This document shows positions 5,812 through 6,848 of a stretch of 6,848 nt of DNA, piece after piece; the first letter of the stretch is position 1; the number at the start of each line of letters is the position of its first letter. The notes beneath the pieces were generated by a model. That model was not told the DNA's origin and ran no database searches. It saw only the letters and a program-made list of their open reading frames with translations. The position numbers were made by a program, and so were the translations under genes. This stretch comes from Deferribacteraceae bacterium. Its GTDB lineage: Bacteria > Chrysiogenota > Deferribacteres > Deferribacterales > JAISNW01. The stretch is from NCBI GenBank assembly GCA_031285415.1, contig JAITWF010000050.1, positions 1 to 6,848 on the forward strand, given 5' to 3'.

Positions 5812-6075
5812 ATCAGAGTGTGTACCAGTGCGCACAGTGGTGAGTATTAAATTATCGCCATCTATAGCATAGATCAAAAGCCAATCAGGCGATATATGAC
5901 ACTCTCTAAATCCCTTATAGTTGCCCGATAGGGCGTGGTCTCTGTATTTTGCCTCAAGTGGTTTGCCATCAATAAGGGCTTGAATTACATAATCTAACGG
6001 TTCTAACGACAATTTACGCTTAAGCATAAGTTTTCGGTCTTTTTTATACTGCGCAGTAGCTCTTAATTTAAGCAT
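5803..6075 (-). CDS. yafQ: YafQ-type toxin, ribosome-dependent mRNA endonuclease
   Basis: A 90-residue protein matching YafQ nearly along its full length: RDHALSGNYKGFRECHISPDWLLIY, then VRTGTHSDLF at the C-terminus. YafQ cuts translated mRNA in the ribosomal A site. Every catalytic position I know in E. coli YafQ (H50, H63, D67, H87, F91) has a counterpart here (H47, H60, D64, H86, F90), as does the neighbouring Trp (W65). The toxin is therefore probably active. It follows its antitoxin by 2 bp (stop TAA, then TT, then ATG) with only a weak purine run as ribosome binding site, so translation is probably coupled. Its last codons and stop overlap the end of the convergent Gx gene by 9 bp. Confidence 0.95.
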   Translation of the reverse strand: MLKLRATAQYKKDRKLMLKRKLSLEPLDYVIQALIDGKPLEAKYRDHALSGNYKGFRECHISPDWLLIYAIDGDNLILTTVRTGTHSDLF

Positions 6076-6077
6076 AA

Positions 6078-6359
6078 TTAGCTTTTTTCAATATCAGCGT
6101 TAAGTTCGTCAAGACTTTCATATATTCTAGATTGAATCTTCCCACTCATAATATCTCGAGCCTCCTGAATCGCAGCTTCGGTTTGCGCATTATAACGCAA
6201 TTTACGTGGCTGAAAGGGTAGCCCACCCTCTAATAGAGATTGGTGCAAAAAGATATTAACTGCGTCGGTAATAGTTATACCAAACGAGGAGAAAAGCTCT
6301 TCGGCACCAGCTTTAGTTTCAGGGTCTATACGGATATGTAAATTTGCACTTCTTGCCAT
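6078..6359 (-). CDS. dinJ: DinJ/RelB-family antitoxin of YafQ
   Basis: A 93-residue antitoxin. Residues 1-45 (ARSANLHIRIDPETKAGAEE, then FGITITDAVNIFLHQSLLEG) form the ribbon-helix-helix DNA-binding domain of the RelB/DinJ family. GLPF at 46-49 is the usual family hallmark before the toxin-wrapping C-terminal helices (TEAAIQEARDIMSGK, then ESLDELNADIEKS). It should neutralise YafQ and repress the operon. I prefer ATG at 6359 because AGGTGA lies 5 nt upstream; a GTG three codons earlier (6368) would overlap that site. The gene has its own promoter just after the nrfA-like terminator, so the module is independently expressed. Confidence 0.94.
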   Translation of the reverse strand: MARSANLHIRIDPETKAGAEELFSSFGITITDAVNIFLHQSLLEGGLPFQPRKLRYNAQTEAAIQEARDIMSGKIQSRIYESLDELNADIEKS

Positions 6360-6364
6360 AGTAA

Positions 6365-6370
6365 TCACCT
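6365..6370 (-). promoter_or_regulatory. Ribosome binding site that selects the antitoxin start
   Basis: On the minus strand AGGTGA lies 5 nt before ATG 6359. An upstream in-frame GTG at 6368 is part of this site itself, so starting there would leave no ribosome binding site. The shorter 93-residue product is favoured. Confidence 0.75.
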
Positions 6371-6377
6371 AACAGAT

Positions 6378-6406
6378 ATCATAACCAAAAGTATACACAA
6401 ATGCAA
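6378..6406 (-). promoter_or_regulatory. Promoter of the dinJ-yafQ operon
   Basis: Minus strand: -35 TTGCAT (6406-6401), a 17-nt spacer and -10 TATGAT (6383-6378). The spacer holds the palindrome GTATAC (6391-6396), and GATATC (6375-6380) overlaps the -10. Either might be part of an operator for the antitoxin, which in this family usually binds over its own promoter; that is inference. The promoter starts only 4 bp beyond the T tract of the upstream terminator. Confidence 0.75.
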
Positions 6407-6409
6407 CAC

Positions 6410-6440
6410 AAAAAAAAATCCCCCTTCCGAAGAAGGGGGA
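6410..6440 (-). terminator. Strong UUCG-capped intrinsic terminator of the nrfA-like gene
   Basis: Read on the minus strand: a 9-bp perfect stem TCCCCCTTC/GAAGGGGGA closed by a TTCG loop, giving the very stable C(UUCG)G tetraloop, followed directly by nine T (6418-6410). It lies about 25 bp after the nrfA-like stop codon and insulates the dinJ-yafQ promoter from read-through. Confidence 0.96.
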
Positions 6441-6465
6441 CAAGACACATTAAATAACCAATTAA

Positions 6466-6848
6466 CTATTTCTTAGCTATTTTACCATCGATCGCCTTTT
6501 GTAGTGCGTCGATAGCGTTTGAAGAGATAGTGATCGACTGAGTCAAGCTCTCTCTTGCAAGTTCAGGGTTGTGGAAGCCGTCAGAGTTCTCTGCGGTCCA
6601 GTATTCCCAAAGGATGTGTGCTTTTGAATGCGCTGTGCGTGCGTCTGCAAGCACTTTCGCATCTACACCCACAATGCGAGCCTCTTCAACTTTGTCAATC
6701 AGCGTAGAGAGCCAGAACTCTGCCTTTCTCATACGAGATTTTGTGTAAGCTTTGATAGAGTCGATTGTGTATACAGCCTGCTCCTCTGTCCATTTTGGGT
6801 GGCAGTTTGCTGTCAAGCATGTCTCTTTCAAGATGTAGCGAGAAGATT
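6466..6848 (-). CDS. nrfA: NrfA-like ammonia-forming cytochrome c nitrite reductase, C-terminal part only
   Basis: C-terminal 127 residues of a gene that enters from the right edge; its start lies outside the window. NrfA is a periplasmic pentahaem cytochrome that reduces nitrite to ammonium with six electrons. The fragment begins SSRYILKETC, followed by the haem-type motif CLTANCH, then a helical region ending in AHILWEYWTAENSDGFHNP and LARESLTQSITISSNAIDAL. The ENSxGFHNP block and the long C-terminal helices resemble the NrfA (cytochrome c552) family, where they form the dimer interface. The binding motif is CX4CH, not the usual CX2CH. About 115 residues follow the motif, and the C-terminal extension found in the E. 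coli protein seems absent. A related multihaem reductase of the same superfamily is possible. It ends with TAG at 6466 and a strong terminator. Confidence 0.8.
   Translation of the reverse strand, partial: SSRYILKETCLTANCHPKWTEEQAVYTIDSIKAYTKSRMRKAEFWLSTLIDKVEEARIVGVDAKVLADARTAHSKAHILWEYWTAENSDGFHNPELARESLTQSITISSNAIDALQKAIDGKIAKK

Noticed and set aside
5824..5843. Imperfect inverted repeat around GTGCGCAC just after the Gx stop, considered as a terminator.
   Set aside because: It has mismatches or a bulge, almost no loop and no T tract, and it lies inside the yafQ coding region.
173..6492. The hexamer ATCGAT occurs at least seven times (173, 2480, 3308, 4117, 4237, 4672, 6487), more than the one or two expected by chance.
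   Set aside because: All copies are inside coding regions and fit the frequent use of ATC, GAT and TATCG-containing codon pairs. There is no regular spacing or extended conserved context.

Overview
The window looks like the chromosome of a Gram-negative, motile bacterium with anaerobic respiration. The support is a lipoprotein with a lipobox, a secreted protein ending in the aromatic residue typical of outer-membrane beta-barrels, a CheV chemotaxis coupling protein, and the C-terminal part of a nitrite reductase of the NrfA (cytochrome c552) family. Base composition is moderate: about 47% GC in a sampled stretch of the barrel gene and about 36% in the first toxin-antitoxin pair. Deferribacterota, Campylobacterota or Desulfobacterota-like lineages would all fit, but I cannot assign a phylum from this sequence alone.

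Layout. Positions 1-1243 (minus) hold nearly all of hisS, histidyl-tRNA synthetase, cut at its C-terminus by the window edge and apparently starting at TTG. A 171-bp AT-rich gap holds back-to-back promoters for hisS and for a plus-strand unit: cheV (1415-2320) and a YbgF/CpoB-like lipoprotein gene (2322-3095). A clear intrinsic terminator follows (3121-3153). Only 25 bp after it a second plus-strand run begins: RelB-like antitoxin and RelE-like toxin (3179-3666), an unidentified outer-membrane protein (3670-4701), a small HNH protein (4705-5010), a membrane-anchored NusG-domain-II protein (4985-5308) and a Gx-transporter/Hpre_diP_synt_I membrane protein (5305-5811). These genes overlap or lie within 3 bp of each other, so they are probably co-transcribed. 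I see no convincing promoter inside the run.

Convergent with this, on the minus strand, is a second toxin-antitoxin pair of the DinJ-YafQ type (6359 down to 5803). It has its own good promoter, and its toxin gene overlaps the end of the Gx gene by 9 bp. Upstream of that promoter is a strong UUCG-capped terminator that ends the minus-strand nrfA-like gene, which enters from the right edge.

Functionally this is housekeeping translation (hisS), chemotaxis signalling (cheV) beside an envelope lipoprotein, an envelope/membrane gene group of unclear role, and nitrite respiration, with two toxin-antitoxin modules placed in the junctions between these units. The most unusual points are a CX4CH (not CX2CH) haem motif in the nitrite reductase fragment, the toxin-antitoxin pair heading an otherwise promoterless envelope operon, and the orphan NusG-II/Gx pair. 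I did not find a clearly new multi-gene defence or RNA system.
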